NCBI RefSeq assembly: GCF_000420525.1
Contig: NZ_ATVC01000010.1
Coordinates: 1 to 48,605 of the forward strand
Length of the DNA: 48,605 bases
From: Aquaspirillum serpens DSM 68
Lineage (GTDB): Bacteria; Pseudomonadota; Gammaproteobacteria; Burkholderiales; Aquaspirillaceae
Direction: 5' to 3'
Shown: positions 10,393 to 19,793 of the stretch, piece by piece
How the letters are laid out: every line of letters starts with the position of its first letter
Numbering within the stretch: the first letter of the stretch is position 1
The notes under the pieces: generated by a model
Database searches by the model: none
What the model saw: only the letters and a program-made list of their open reading frames with translations
Told to the model about the DNA's origin: nothing
Made by a program: the position numbers and the translations under genes

Positions 10393-12312
10393 TTATTGTG
10401 CTGCACGTTTTTGGGCGGTTTCTGCTTTCATGCGCTCAATAAACGCATCTAAAGACATTTGACCTAAATTTTCACCCGAGCGGGAACGAACAGCGACCAA
10501 GTTGTCTGCTTTTTCTTTGTCACCCACGATTAACTGGTATGGCAACTTTTGCAAACTGTGTTCGCGGATTTTATAGTTAATCTTCTCGTTTCTCAAGTCA
10601 AGTTCAACACGCAACCCTGCCTGACGCAGCTTTTGTGCAACGTCACGGGCATAATCGGCCTGTGCTTCCGAGATATTAGCGACCACCATTTGCAATGGTG
10701 CCAACCACATTGGGAAAGCACCAGCATAGTGTTCAATCAAAATCCCAGTGAAACGTTCCAACGAACCAAACAAGGCGCGGTGCAGCATCACCGGACGTTT
10801 TTTCGTATTGTCTTCAGCAACATAGGCAATATCAAAACGTTCTGGCAGGTTCATATCGACCTGTAAAGTGCCACATTGCCAATCGCGACCGATGGCATCA
10901 CGCAATACAAATTCTAGTTTCGGACCATAGAATGCGCCTTCGCCGGGGAAGAGCTGATAAGGCATACCCATGCTTTCTAAAGCGCCGGCTAATGCACCTT
11001 CTAATTTATCCCATACTTCGTCCGAACCGATGCGATTTTCTGGCCGAGTGGACAATTTAATGATGACATTATCAAAACCAAAGTCTTTATAGATGTCGAG
11101 AATCAGCTTCACCACATCGCGACATTCACCTTCCATCTGCTCTTCGGTACAGAAAATATGGGCATCATCTTGTGTGAAGTGACGTACACGCAACAGACCA
11201 TGCAACGCACCAGAAGGCTCGTAGCGATGCACTTTACCAAACTCGGCCATGCGTAATGGTAAATCGCGATAGCTCTTCAAGCCTTGGGCAAACATCGACA
11301 CCGCACCAGGACAGTTCATCGGCTTGAGCGCATAGACCCGCTCATCCTCTGTGGTCGTGGTGTACATGTGGTGGTGATAGTTAAACCAGTGGCCGGAGAT
11401 TTCCCACAGGCTACGATCCATCATATCGGGGGTATTCACCTCGACATAGCCAGCTTCTTCCTGACGATCGCGCATGTAGTTAATCAGGCTATTGAATAAA
11501 CGCCAGCCTTTAGGGTGCCAAAACACCGCGCCAGGGGCTTCATCTTGCATGTGGAACAAGTTGAGCTGTTGGCCTAATTTGCGGTGGTCGCGTTTCTCGG
11601 CCTCTTCAAGCATGTGCAAATAGGCTTCTAAGTCTTCCTTTTTCGCCCATGCAGTGCCGTAGATACGCTGCAACATTTCATTTTTTGCATCACCGCGCCA
11701 GTAGGCACCCGCCACTTTCATCAGCTTGAACACTTTCAAGCGACCAGTAGAAGGTACGTGCGGGCCACGACATAAATCAGTGAACAGCCCTTCGGTGTAC
11801 AACTTAATTTTTTCGCCTTCAGGAATTGCCGCAATCAGCTCACATTTGTAGTGTTCGCCTTGTTCTTTGAAGAAAGCGATCGCCTCATCGCGGCTGACCA
11901 CACGGTGAGAAACAGGAATGTCTTGTTTTGCCAATTCCGCCATTTTCTTTTCGATGGCCTCGAGGTCATCGGGGGTAAATGGGCGGGTATAGGCAAAATC
12001 GTAGTAAAAGCCATTTTCGATCACAGGCCCAATGGTCACTTGTGCTTCAGGAAACAGACTTTTTACGGCAAAAGCTAATAAGTGTGCGGTTGAATGGCGA
12101 ATAACTTCGAGGCCTTCACTGTCTTTATCGGTGACAATGGCAAGGTCGGCATTCTGTTCAATCAAAAACGAGGTATCAACCAATACCCCATCCACACGAC
12201 CAGCAAGGGCAGCACGAGCCAAGCCCGCACCAATTGACGCGGCCACCTCAGCAACCGTTACCGGCTGCGCAAAAGAACGGATCGAACCGTCCGGCAAGCG
12301 AATATCAGGCAT
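10393..12312 (-). CDS. thrS: Threonyl-tRNA synthetase
   Basis: ThrRS charges tRNA-Thr and edits mischarged serine. The 639-aa product has all domains: TGS (about 1-62), the N2 editing domain (about 70-225, with [12 protein letters not shown] and the zinc-like histidine region HYKCEL), the class II core (about 245-540, with [14 protein letters not shown] carrying the zinc cysteine, and [11 protein letters not shown]), and the C-terminal anticodon domain (about 540-639). GGAGAC before the ATG is the ribosome site. The gene is preceded by a leader encoding four consecutive Thr codons and a terminator, so its transcription is probably attenuated in response to tRNA-Thr charging. It continues into infC. 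Confidence 0.98.
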   Translation of the reverse strand: MPDIRLPDGSIRSFAQPVTVAEVAASIGAGLARAALAGRVDGVLVDTSFLIEQNADLAIVTDKDSEGLEVIRHSTAHLLAFAVKSLFPEAQVTIGPVIENGFYYDFAYTRPFTPDDLEAIEKKMAELAKQDIPVSHRVVSRDEAIAFFKEQGEHYKCELIAAIPEGEKIKLYTEGLFTDLCRGPHVPSTGRLKVFKLMKVAGAYWRGDAKNEMLQRIYGTAWAKKEDLEAYLHMLEEAEKRDHRKLGQQLNLFHMQDEAPGAVFWHPKGWRLFNSLINYMRDRQEEAGYVEVNTPDMMDRSLWEISGHWFNYHHHMYTTTTEDERVYALKPMNCPGAVSMFAQGLKSYRDLPLRMAEFGKVHRYEPSGALHGLLRVRHFTQDDAHIFCTEEQMEGECRDVVKLILDIYKDFGFDNVIIKLSTRPENRIGSDEVWDKLEGALAGALESMGMPYQLFPGEGAFYGPKLEFVLRDAIGRDWQCGTLQVDMNLPERFDIAYVAEDNTKKRPVMLHRALFGSLERFTGILIEHYAGAFPMWLAPLQMVVANISEAQADYARDVAQKLRQAGLRVELDLRNEKINYKIREHSLQKLPYQLIVGDKEKADNLVAVRSRSGENLGQMSLDAFIERMKAETAQKRAAQ

Positions 12313-12386
12313 GATGTCTCCAGCGCACCCAGTGCGCGTGTATTCAGGAAATAACCATTCAGAAGAAAACGACAGACGAAAAAAAA

Positions 12387-12409
12387 GTGCGGCCGGAGCC
12401 GCACTTTTT
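12387..12409 (-). terminator. Attenuator terminator upstream of thrS
   Basis: GTGCGGC (12387-12393) and GCCGCAC (12398-12404) form a perfect stem with a 4-base loop. A-runs and T-runs flank it: on the minus strand eight T residues follow. It lies about 75 bases before the thrS ATG and 35 bases after the end of the Thr-rich leader peptide. It may act as a regulated attenuator, or simply end tRNA-Val transcripts. Confidence 0.85.
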
Positions 12410-12419
12410 CGAGAATTGC

Positions 12420-12481
12420 CTCAAATGGCCCAACCATGTCAGTTTATGGGTGGGTAGTGGTAGTTCGCACAGCCATTTGAG
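12420..12481 (-). promoter_or_regulatory. 10-bp inverted repeat enclosing the thrS leader peptide
   Basis: CTCAAATGGC and GCCATTTGAG are perfect complements at 12420-12429 and 12472-12481. In the transcript the first arm holds the leader-peptide start codon, so folding would compete with its translation. Inside, CCCACCC and GGTTGGG can extend the stem with one mismatch. A ribosome on the leader would open this structure, as in amino-acid attenuators. Confidence 0.6.
12444..12476 (-). CDS. thrS leader peptide MAVRTTTTHP
   Basis: On the minus strand ATG GCT GTG CGA is followed by ACT ACC ACT ACC, then CAC CCA TAA, giving a 10-residue peptide with four Thr codons in a row. AGGA lies eight bases before the ATG, an ideal ribosome site. 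The peptide sits between tRNA-Val and thrS and is followed by a strong terminator. Established attenuators of amino-acid operons and of pheST use exactly this logic: ribosomes stall at the cognate codons when charged tRNA is scarce, and the terminator then does not form. The peptide and structures are directly visible. The control mechanism is inferred. Confidence 0.75.
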   Translation of the reverse strand: MAVRTTTTHP

Positions 12482-12499
12482 TTATCCTTTTTGGAATTT

Positions 12500-12576
12500 T
12501 GGTAGGCGCGATTGGAATCGAACCAACGACCTCCACCATGTCAAGGTGGCGCTCTAACCAACTGAGCTACGCGCCT
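12500..12576 (-). tRNA. tRNA-Val (GAC anticodon)
   Basis: The minus strand folds into a full cloverleaf. There is a 7-bp acceptor stem AGGCGCG/CGCGCCT, a D-arm with AGTTGGTTA, an anticodon stem CCACC/GGTGG with loop TTGACAT (anticodon GAC, reading GUC and GUU), and a T-arm with TTCGATT. The discriminator is A and the CCA end is encoded (12500-12502). It lies upstream of thrS and probably shares its transcript. Confidence 0.97.
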
Positions 12577-12593
12577 GTCGTTGAGAGACACGA

Positions 12594-12622
12594 ACTATAC
12601 AGATGCCCTTTGCGGAACGCAA
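12594..12622 (-). promoter_or_regulatory. Sigma70 promoter of tRNA-Val and probably thrS-infC-rpmI-rplT
   Basis: On the minus strand TTGCGT (12617-12622) and TATAGT (12594-12599) are separated by exactly 17 bases. The -10 box lies 17 bases before the mature tRNA 5' end. No better promoter is seen between the tRNA and thrS, so the thrS operon may be read from here through the attenuator. Confidence 0.65.
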
Positions 12623-12638
12623 GCCCTTTTTGAAAAAA

Positions 12639-12666
12639 TTTTCACTTAAGGGGAGTGGGGTATACT
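12639..12666 (+). promoter_or_regulatory. Candidate promoter of tgt
   Basis: A good -10 box TATACT lies at 12661-12666. The best -35 match is TTTTCA at 12639-12644, with a 16-base spacer. A perfect 12-base palindrome AGCAAGCTTGCT lies in the leader at 12683-12694, ten bases before the tgt ATG. It could be an operator or simply a leader hairpin. Confidence 0.45.
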
Positions 12667-12676
12667 TGTCGGCTAA

Positions 12677-13822
<1,146 letters not shown>

Positions 13823-13825
13823 ACC

Positions 13826-13849
13826 ATCTATCGCAAGCCGATAGATTTT
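13826..13849 (+). terminator. Weak terminator or attenuator after tgt
   Basis: A perfect 8-bp stem ATCTATCG/CGATAGAT with a 5-base loop starts four bases after the tgt stop and is followed by a short T run. The stem is AT-rich, so termination is probably partial, letting some transcripts continue into yajC. Confidence 0.5.
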
Positions 13850-13914
13850 CCAAAACAATCACCGTTACAATTCTTGTTTAATTTGCATTTTTCCCTCAAG
13901 GAGCATTGAGTCTC

Positions 13915-14238
13915 ATGTTGTTTATTACCCCTGCTTATGCCAACGTTGCCGCCCCTGCTGGTATCGATTTCATGCAATTTTTGCCGATGATCGGTATTTT
14001 TATCTTGTTCTGGTTCTTACTGGTTCGGCCCCAACAGAAAAAGGTAAAAGAACATAAAGCGATGTTAGAAGCACTGCAAAAAAACGATGAGGTTGTCACA
14101 CAAGCAGGCATTGTGGGTCGTATCGTTAAGCTGGAAGAACAAAATGTCAGCTTAGAAATTGCCTCGAATGTCACCATTCAAGTACGCCGTGAAGCTATTG
14201 GCATGAAACTGGAAAAAGGCAGCTTCAAGCCTCAATAA
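13915..14238 (+). CDS. yajC: Sec translocon accessory protein YajC
   Basis: YajC is a small inner-membrane protein that associates with SecDF and the SecYEG channel. The 107-aa product has one membrane segment (about 19-39, MQFLPMIGIFILFWFLLVRPQ) followed by the conserved RPQQKKVKEHKAML stretch and a cytoplasmic domain with VVTQAGIVGRI. ATG at 13915 is preferred to the in-frame TTG at 13906, which lies too close to the AAGGAG ribosome site. It is followed by secD after a hairpin-containing gap. Confidence 0.95.
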   Translation: MLFITPAYANVAAPAGIDFMQFLPMIGIFILFWFLLVRPQQKKVKEHKAMLEALQKNDEVVTQAGIVGRIVKLEEQNVSLEIASNVTIQVRREAIGMKLEKGSFKPQ

Positions 14239-14288
14239 GGATTGATCAGCTTGTCCCAGCTTCAATGCTCAACAAGCTTATCCCTCAG

Positions 14289-14316
14289 GCCTGCCATGTT
14301 TATCATCGTGGCAGGC
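14289..14316 (+). terminator. Hairpin between yajC and secD
   Basis: GCCTGCCA (14289-14296) pairs perfectly with TGGCAGGC (14309-14316) over a 12-base loop. A pyrimidine-rich but not T-only tail follows. It may attenuate readthrough from the abundant tgt-yajC transcript into secDF, or stabilise the upstream mRNA. Confidence 0.45.
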
Positions 14317-14345
14317 TTCATTTCTCTTAATCTGGCGCTCGTCTC

Positions 14346-16160
14346 ATGAATCGATATCCCCTCTGGAAATACTTGGTCATTGCAGTGACCTTATTGCTCA
14401 GTGCGGTTTACACTTTGCCTAACTTCTACGGTGAAACGCCTGCCGTCCAGGTTTCTAGCACTCGGCAAGCCCTGCCCGTTGATACCAATCTCATGCAACG
14501 GATTGAGAAACGACTGGCCAATGAAAAAATTCAGGCTAATGGTATTTTTCTTGATGGCAATAGCCTGAAAATTCGGCTGAACGATACCGATACCCAAATC
14601 AAAGTCCGTGACTTGGTACAACAAGAAATCGGTGACAACTACATTGTGGCGCTTAATCTATTAGCAGCGTCGCCAACATGGCTCACTCAACTGAAAGCAC
14701 ACCCGATGTTCCTCGGGTTGGATCTGCGTGGCGGTGTTCATTTCTTGCTAGAAGTTGACATGAATGCAGCGGTGGACAAAACCTTAGAACGCTATGCTGG
14801 TGACGTCAGACGCGAGTTGCGAGCACAAAAAATTCGTTATGGCAGTTTGAAACGCCATCGCGACAATATTGAAATTTCTATGCGTGATGAGGCTGAACTG
14901 CAAAAGGTTGAAGCACTCGTTCGTGACAAACTTCCCAATCTTTCACTTAAAGCAGATGAGAGCAGCCGCATTCTACGATTGAGCTTGACCGAAGCGGAAA
15001 TGATCAAAATCCAAGGGGATGCTATCCGCCAAAACATCACAACATTACATAATCGTGTCAATGAGTTAGGGGTGGCAGAACCCGTGATTCAACAATCTGG
15101 TGCCAATCGGATTGTCGTGCAATTACCCGGGGTACAAGATACTGCTAAAGCCAAAGATATTTTAGGCCGCACAGCCACCTTGGAAGTTAGGATGGTGGAA
15201 GATGAGCCAAGTAAGTTGGCCGAAGCCCTCTCCGGTGTTATTCCTGCAGGTTATGAATTATTGGATGAGTTGAGTGCACAGGGTTCGCAAAAAATTCTGG
15301 TCAAACGAGAAGTCGAACTCACAGGCGACAATATCAACGATGCTCAACCCGGTTTTGATGAAAATGGTACGGCAGCAGTTCATATCAACCTCGATTCCAC
15401 TGGTGCCAGTATCTTCCGCCAAGTCACAGCGGACAATATCGGCAAGCGAATGGCAATGGTGCTGATTGAAAAGGGTAAAGGTGAGGTTGTCACTGCCCCA
15501 GTCATCCGCAGTGAAATCGGTGGTGGCCGTGTGCAAATTTCGGGCTCCATGAACGCCGCAGAAGCCAGTGATATTGCCTTATTACTGCGTGCTGGCTCAC
15601 TTGCTGCGCCGATGAACATTATCGAGGAACGCACAGTTGGCCCTTCTTTAGGTAAAGAAAATATCGAGAAAGGCTTTAACTCAACCTTATACGGTTTTGC
15701 CGCTGTGGCTTTGTTTATGGCGATCTACTACCGTGTTTTCGGGGTAATTTCAGTCATTGCGCTGGCATGTAATGTGTTAATGCTGGTTGCTTTACTGTCG
15801 ATGCTACAAGCTACGCTCACGCTACCCGGCATTGCGGCGATTGCTTTGACTTTGGGGATGGCAATTGACGCAAACGTGTTGATTAACGAACGGGTACGAG
15901 AAGAAGTACAAAATGGTGTGCCACCACAATCGGCTATTAAAGCTGGTTATGAACATGCATGGGCGACAATTCTTGATTCGAATATCACCACGCTGATTGC
16001 AGGTCTGGCATTATTGATTTTTGGCTCGGGCCCCGTTCGTGGTTTTGCCGTAGTGCATTGTCTTGGTATTTTGACCTCGGTATTCTCTGCTGTTTTGGTA
16101 TCACGCGGCATTGTTAACTTGGTCTATGGCGGTCGCCGTATCAACAAATTATCGGTTTAG
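14346..16160 (+). CDS. secD: Protein translocase subunit SecD
   Basis: SecD and SecF form a proton-driven RND-type membrane complex that pulls exported proteins out of the SecYEG channel on the periplasmic side. The 604-aa product has an N-terminal membrane helix (about 8-25). A large periplasmic P1 region with FLGLDLRGGVHFLLEVDM (around 120) follows. Five more membrane helices lie in the last 170 residues, with the conserved GMAIDANVLINERVREE in the fourth helix. Its aspartate is the proton-relay residue. Length and motifs are normal. secF follows after 29 bases. Confidence 0.97.
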   Translation: MNRYPLWKYLVIAVTLLLSAVYTLPNFYGETPAVQVSSTRQALPVDTNLMQRIEKRLANEKIQANGIFLDGNSLKIRLNDTDTQIKVRDLVQQEIGDNYIVALNLLAASPTWLTQLKAHPMFLGLDLRGGVHFLLEVDMNAAVDKTLERYAGDVRRELRAQKIRYGSLKRHRDNIEISMRDEAELQKVEALVRDKLPNLSLKADESSRILRLSLTEAEMIKIQGDAIRQNITTLHNRVNELGVAEPVIQQSGANRIVVQLPGVQDTAKAKDILGRTATLEVRMVEDEPSKLAEALSGVIPAGYELLDELSAQGSQKILVKREVELTGDNINDAQPGFDENGTAAVHINLDSTGASIFRQVTADNIGKRMAMVLIEKGKGEVVTAPVIRSEIGGGRVQISGSMNAAEASDIALLLRAGSLAAPMNIIEERTVGPSLGKENIEKGFNSTLYGFAAVALFMAIYYRVFGVISVIALACNVLMLVALLSMLQATLTLPGIAAIALTLGMAIDANVLINERVREEVQNGVPPQSAIKAGYEHAWATILDSNITTLIAGLALLIFGSGPVRGFAVVHCLGILTSVFSAVLVSRGIVNLVYGGRRINKLSV

Positions 16161-16189
16161 GTTTTTTCGACCTAGGTTGAGGAGTCGAC

Positions 16190-17125
16190 GTGGAATTATT
16201 CAGCTTTAAAAAAGACATTCCGTTTATGAGCTATGGCAAGCTCACAACGGCAATCTCTTTACTGACCTTTGTGCTAGCCGTGGTCTTTCTGTTATGGAAA
16301 GGGCTAAACCTTTCGGTAGAATTTACCGGCGGCACGGTGATGGAAGTGCAATATCAACAAGCGGCAAATCTGGAAACGATTCGCGAGCAGGTTGCCAAAG
16401 TGTCGCAAGGCGAACCAACGGTACAAAGCCTCGGCACCACACGTGATGTCCTGATTCGTTTGCAAAATCAGAATGATAAAAGTTCTGCTCAGCTGTCAAA
16501 TGAGGTCTTAGCAGCACTCAAAGCCAATGGTAGCCAAGTCGAATTACGGAAAGTGGAATTTGTCGGGCCGCAGGTGGGAGAAGAATTACTCACTCACGGT
16601 TTAACCGCCCTCAGCCTAGTGATTGTTGGCATCATGGCTTATCTAGCCATGCGCTTCGAATGGCGGTTTGCGGTCTCAGCAATTATTGCTAACTTGCATG
16701 ATGTAATTATCATTCTGGGGTGCTTTGCTGCTTTTCAATGGGAGTTTTCTCTAACCGTGTTGGCCGCTGTGCTAGCGGTGCTGGGCTACTCAGTGAATGA
16801 ATCGGTGGTGGTGTTTGACCGTATTCGTGAAAACTTCCGCAAACCGAGTATGCGCGGTCGTAGCGTGGCAGAAATTATCGACAACGCCATCACAGCCACC
16901 ATGAGCCGGACAATTATCACCCACGGCTCAACCGAAATGATGGTATTAGCCATGTTACTGTTTGGTGGCCCTAGCTTGCACTATTTTGCATTAGCTTTAA
17001 CCATCGGCATTGTATTTGGCATTTATTCGTCTGTTTTAGTCGCCAGCCCACTGTTAATGTTTTTAGGCGTCTCACGTGAGAATCTGATTAAGCAGCCAAA
17101 ACCAAAAGAAGAAGCCGTCGTGTAA
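16190..17125 (+). CDS. secF: Protein translocase subunit SecF (GTG start)
   Basis: The partner of SecD in the proton-driven export complex. The start is GTG at 16190, with GAGGAG six bases ahead, giving 311 aa. Near the N-terminus is a membrane helix (about 17-36), then the conserved SVEFTGGTVMEVQY strand. Five further helices follow, including LGYSVNESVVVFDRIREN, the SecF counterpart of the SecD proton-relay motif. The C-terminus is charged. A terminator directly behind closes the yajC-secDF unit. Confidence 0.97.
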   Translation: MELFSFKKDIPFMSYGKLTTAISLLTFVLAVVFLLWKGLNLSVEFTGGTVMEVQYQQAANLETIREQVAKVSQGEPTVQSLGTTRDVLIRLQNQNDKSSAQLSNEVLAALKANGSQVELRKVEFVGPQVGEELLTHGLTALSLVIVGIMAYLAMRFEWRFAVSAIIANLHDVIIILGCFAAFQWEFSLTVLAAVLAVLGYSVNESVVVFDRIRENFRKPSMRGRSVAEIIDNAITATMSRTIITHGSTEMMVLAMLLFGGPSLHYFALALTIGIVFGIYSSVLVASPLLMFLGVSRENLIKQPKPKEEAVV

Positions 17126-17155
17126 ATCGCAGACCTCTTTCATTTTGCCTTAAGC

Positions 17156-17195
17156 CCGCCAGCTGCTTTTTACAGTATGCTGGCGGTTATTTTTT
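17156..17195 (+). terminator. Rho-independent terminator behind secF
   Basis: CCGCCAGC (17156-17163) pairs with GCTGGCGG (17179-17186) and is followed by TTATTTTTTC. It starts 30 bases after the secF stop and separates it from the dedA-family gene. Confidence 0.85.
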
Positions 17196-17210
17196 CATCT
17201 GAGGTTGAGT

Positions 17211-17852
17211 ATGGATTTCGTCTGGTTTTTGGTTGATTTCATTCTTCATATCGACCGCCACTTAGCAGAATTAGCCAGTCAATATGGGCCTTGGCTGTTT
17301 TTAATTTTATTTTTAATTATTTTTTGTGAAACAGGTTTAGTGGTTACCCCATTCCTACCTGGTGATTCACTTTTGTTTGTGACTGGTGCCATTGCTGCAA
17401 CAGGAGCATTTGATATTCATTTGATGGTCATCACCCTACTGATTGCAGCCATTTTAGGCGATACAGTGAATTACCATATTGGACAGAAACTAGGGTTGAC
17501 TGTGTTTGATCGACCCAATTCTCGTGTTTTTCGGCGTGAATATTTAGATAAAACCCATGCTTTTTATGAGAAACATGGTGGAAAAACTATTATTATTGCT
17601 CGTTTTGTTCCCATTGTTCGAACCTTCGCGCCATTCGTCGCAGGAGTGGGTAGCATGAGCTATCGCCAATTCCTATCTTATAATGTCATCGGTGCTGTCC
17701 TCTGGGTATGTGGTTTTGCTTATGCTGGCTATGTATTCGGCAATTTACCGTGGGTGAAGCAAAATCTGAGCGTACTGATTTTTGCCATTATTATTCTGTC
17801 TATTTTACCGGGTGTAATTGAAATTGTGCGCCACCGTAAATCTGCTGCCTAA
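17211..17852 (+). CDS. DedA-family membrane protein
   Basis: DedA/VTT proteins are inner-membrane proteins needed for envelope integrity. Members have been implicated in lipid-carrier recycling and proton-dependent transport. The 213-aa product has the family signature [16 protein letters not shown] (about 40-56), the second re-entrant region [23 protein letters not shown] (about 137-160) and several membrane helices. The essential acidic (Glu, Asp) and arginine residues of the family are present. ATG at 17211 lies seven bases after GAGG and is chosen over the in-frame TTG two codons earlier. It is followed within 15 bases by mutL. Which DedA subgroup it belongs to cannot be decided by eye. 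Confidence 0.92.
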   Translation: MDFVWFLVDFILHIDRHLAELASQYGPWLFLILFLIIFCETGLVVTPFLPGDSLLFVTGAIAATGAFDIHLMVITLLIAAILGDTVNYHIGQKLGLTVFDRPNSRVFRREYLDKTHAFYEKHGGKTIIIARFVPIVRTFAPFVAGVGSMSYRQFLSYNVIGAVLWVCGFAYAGYVFGNLPWVKQNLSVLIFAIIILSILPGVIEIVRHRKSAA

Positions 17853-17867
17853 TTGAAATCACACGCT

Positions 17868-19793
17868 ATGCAACCAAAACGTATCCAAGCCCTATCCTCG
17901 CTCTTGATTAGCCAAATTGCCGCAGGTGAAGTGGTTGAGCGTCCTGCCTCTGCATTAAAAGAAGTTTTAGAAAACAGCCTTGATGCTGGTGCACATAGCA
18001 TTGCGATTGATCTTGCAGAGGGCGGTACCAAGCTCATTCGGGTGCAAGATGATGGCATGGGGATTCCGGCAGAAGATTTGCCGTTAGCCCTACAAAGACA
18101 CGCCACTTCAAAGATCCAAGCGCTAGAAGACTTGCAACAGGTGAATACGCTGGGGTTTCGTGGCGAAGGCTTGGCCTCGATTGCGGCAGTTTCTCGACTC
18201 ACCCTTAGCAGCCGCACTGAAGATTGCGAAATAGGCTGGTCGATTCAGGCAGAAAATGGGGTGCTATCCGAACCCGAACCCTGTCCTCGTACCGTCGGCA
18301 GCAGTATCGAGATTGCTGATTTATATTTCAACACCCCTGCCCGACGTAAGTTTCTCAAAACAGCCTCCGCTGAGTTTGCCCAATGTCATGCCGTGGTTGA
18401 ACGATTGGCCCTAGCATGGCCACACTGTGCTTTTTTACTCAAACACAACCAAAAACAGATTTTACGTCTTGGCAGTCATACCCCCGATGAGCGTATTGCA
18501 GCAATTGCAGGGGAAGAATTCGCCCAACATGGGCTGAAATTAAAAACACAAGCGGCGCATCTTAAGCTGCAGGGGATATTAGGACATCCCACCCTGCCAC
18601 ATCGACAACGTGAAGTGCAGTTTTGCTTTGTAAATGGTCGTTTTGTACGTGATAAGGTGTTACAACACGCTTTACGACAGGCTTATCACGATGTGTTACA
18701 TCATGAGATTAAGCCGCACTATGTGCTGTTTCTTGAATTGCCCCCTGAAGAGGTTGATGTCAACGTCCACCCCACCAAAACAGAAATTCGCTTTCGTGAT
18801 AGTCAGGCCATTCATCGTTTTGTATTTCAGGCCGCACATCAAGTGTTGTCAGAAACCCGAGCCGGTCATATTTTTAGCACACCAACACCGGTGGCTTCTG
18901 TTACAGCCTCGCCCCCCCCTCAGCAGCAGCCCACACCAAGCAGCCCTGTCGCAACAATCACTCCACCCGCCAGTGCCTCCTCCAATTCAACACGGGAAAA
19001 TGCTTCATTGCACAGTCCATCTCGTTCTAGTGCCCCTACATCGGAGCGGGTTCAACAGAATGGGGGAAAAGGACTGGCGTTTTATCAAACTTTGTTTAAG
19101 GGGATACAAGATGATGCTTTATTGCAAGAGCCCAGTATCCGTGCGACAACACCCCTCACCGCACCAACCCCAACGGTCTTAGAATCATCAGCACCAGAAT
19201 CGCGCTTTCCTCCACTCGGCTTTGCCATAGGCCAACTACATGGGGTGTATATTCTGGCGCAAGCGGAAACAGGTTTGGTCATTGTCGATATGCATGCAGC
19301 CCATGAGCGCATTGTGTATGAAAGACTGAAAAACGCCTTTCACCGCGACCAAAGCTTACCCAGTCAAAGCTTATTATTGCCGTATAGCTATGCCGCAAGC
19401 ACGATCGAATGGGTCACCGCCGAACAAGGCCAATCCACCTTAAGCCAATTAGGTTTTACCTTTACGCTCAATGAACCGAATCAAATTGTGCTACATGCCA
19501 TTCCAGCGGCGTTGGAAAAAGCCGACCCGATACCCTTGCTCAGTGCCACCTTGGCCGAACTTCACGAGTTTGGTAGCAGCCGCGTGATACAAGAACGACT
19601 TGATCATTTACTTGCCACCATGGCCTGTCATGGTGCAGTCAGAGCCAATCGACAACTGAGTCTGACGGAAATGAATGCTTTGTTGCGCGATATGGAAGAA
19701 ACCGAACGCAGTGGTCAATGCAATCATGGCCGCCCCACTTGGCGCACATTATCACTCCAAGAGCTCGATCAGTTGTTCCTGCGGGGACGATGA
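17868..19793 (+). CDS. mutL: DNA mismatch repair protein MutL with endonuclease motif
   Basis: MutL links mismatch recognition by MutS to strand incision. The 641-aa product has the N-terminal GHKL ATPase (QIAAGEVVERPAS, ENSLDAGA, DDGMGI, GFRGEGLASIAAVS), a transducer domain (about 205-330), a long low-complexity linker rich in Pro, Ser and Thr (about 345-400) and a C-terminal dimer domain. The latter contains DMHAAHERIVYE (about 474-485), matching the endonuclease pattern DQHA(X)2E(X)4E with Met for Gln. ACHGAVRANR and the CNHGRPTW motif are also present. It should therefore nick DNA itself, as in species without MutH. The start is ATG 17868; a TTG at 17853 abuts the previous stop. The last 42 bases overlap the convergent hydrolase gene. 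Confidence 0.96.
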   Translation: MQPKRIQALSSLLISQIAAGEVVERPASALKEVLENSLDAGAHSIAIDLAEGGTKLIRVQDDGMGIPAEDLPLALQRHATSKIQALEDLQQVNTLGFRGEGLASIAAVSRLTLSSRTEDCEIGWSIQAENGVLSEPEPCPRTVGSSIEIADLYFNTPARRKFLKTASAEFAQCHAVVERLALAWPHCAFLLKHNQKQILRLGSHTPDERIAAIAGEEFAQHGLKLKTQAAHLKLQGILGHPTLPHRQREVQFCFVNGRFVRDKVLQHALRQAYHDVLHHEIKPHYVLFLELPPEEVDVNVHPTKTEIRFRDSQAIHRFVFQAAHQVLSETRAGHIFSTPTPVASVTASPPPQQQPTPSSPVATITPPASASSNSTRENASLHSPSRSSAPTSERVQQNGGKGLAFYQTLFKGIQDDALLQEPSIRATTPLTAPTPTVLESSAPESRFPPLGFAIGQLHGVYILAQAETGLVIVDMHAAHERIVYERLKNAFHRDQSLPSQSLLLPYSYAASTIEWVTAEQGQSTLSQLGFTFTLNEPNQIVLHAIPAALEKADPIPLLSATLAELHEFGSSRVIQERLDHLLATMACHGAVRANRQLSLTEMNALLRDMEETERSGQCNHGRPTWRTLSLQELDQLFLRGR

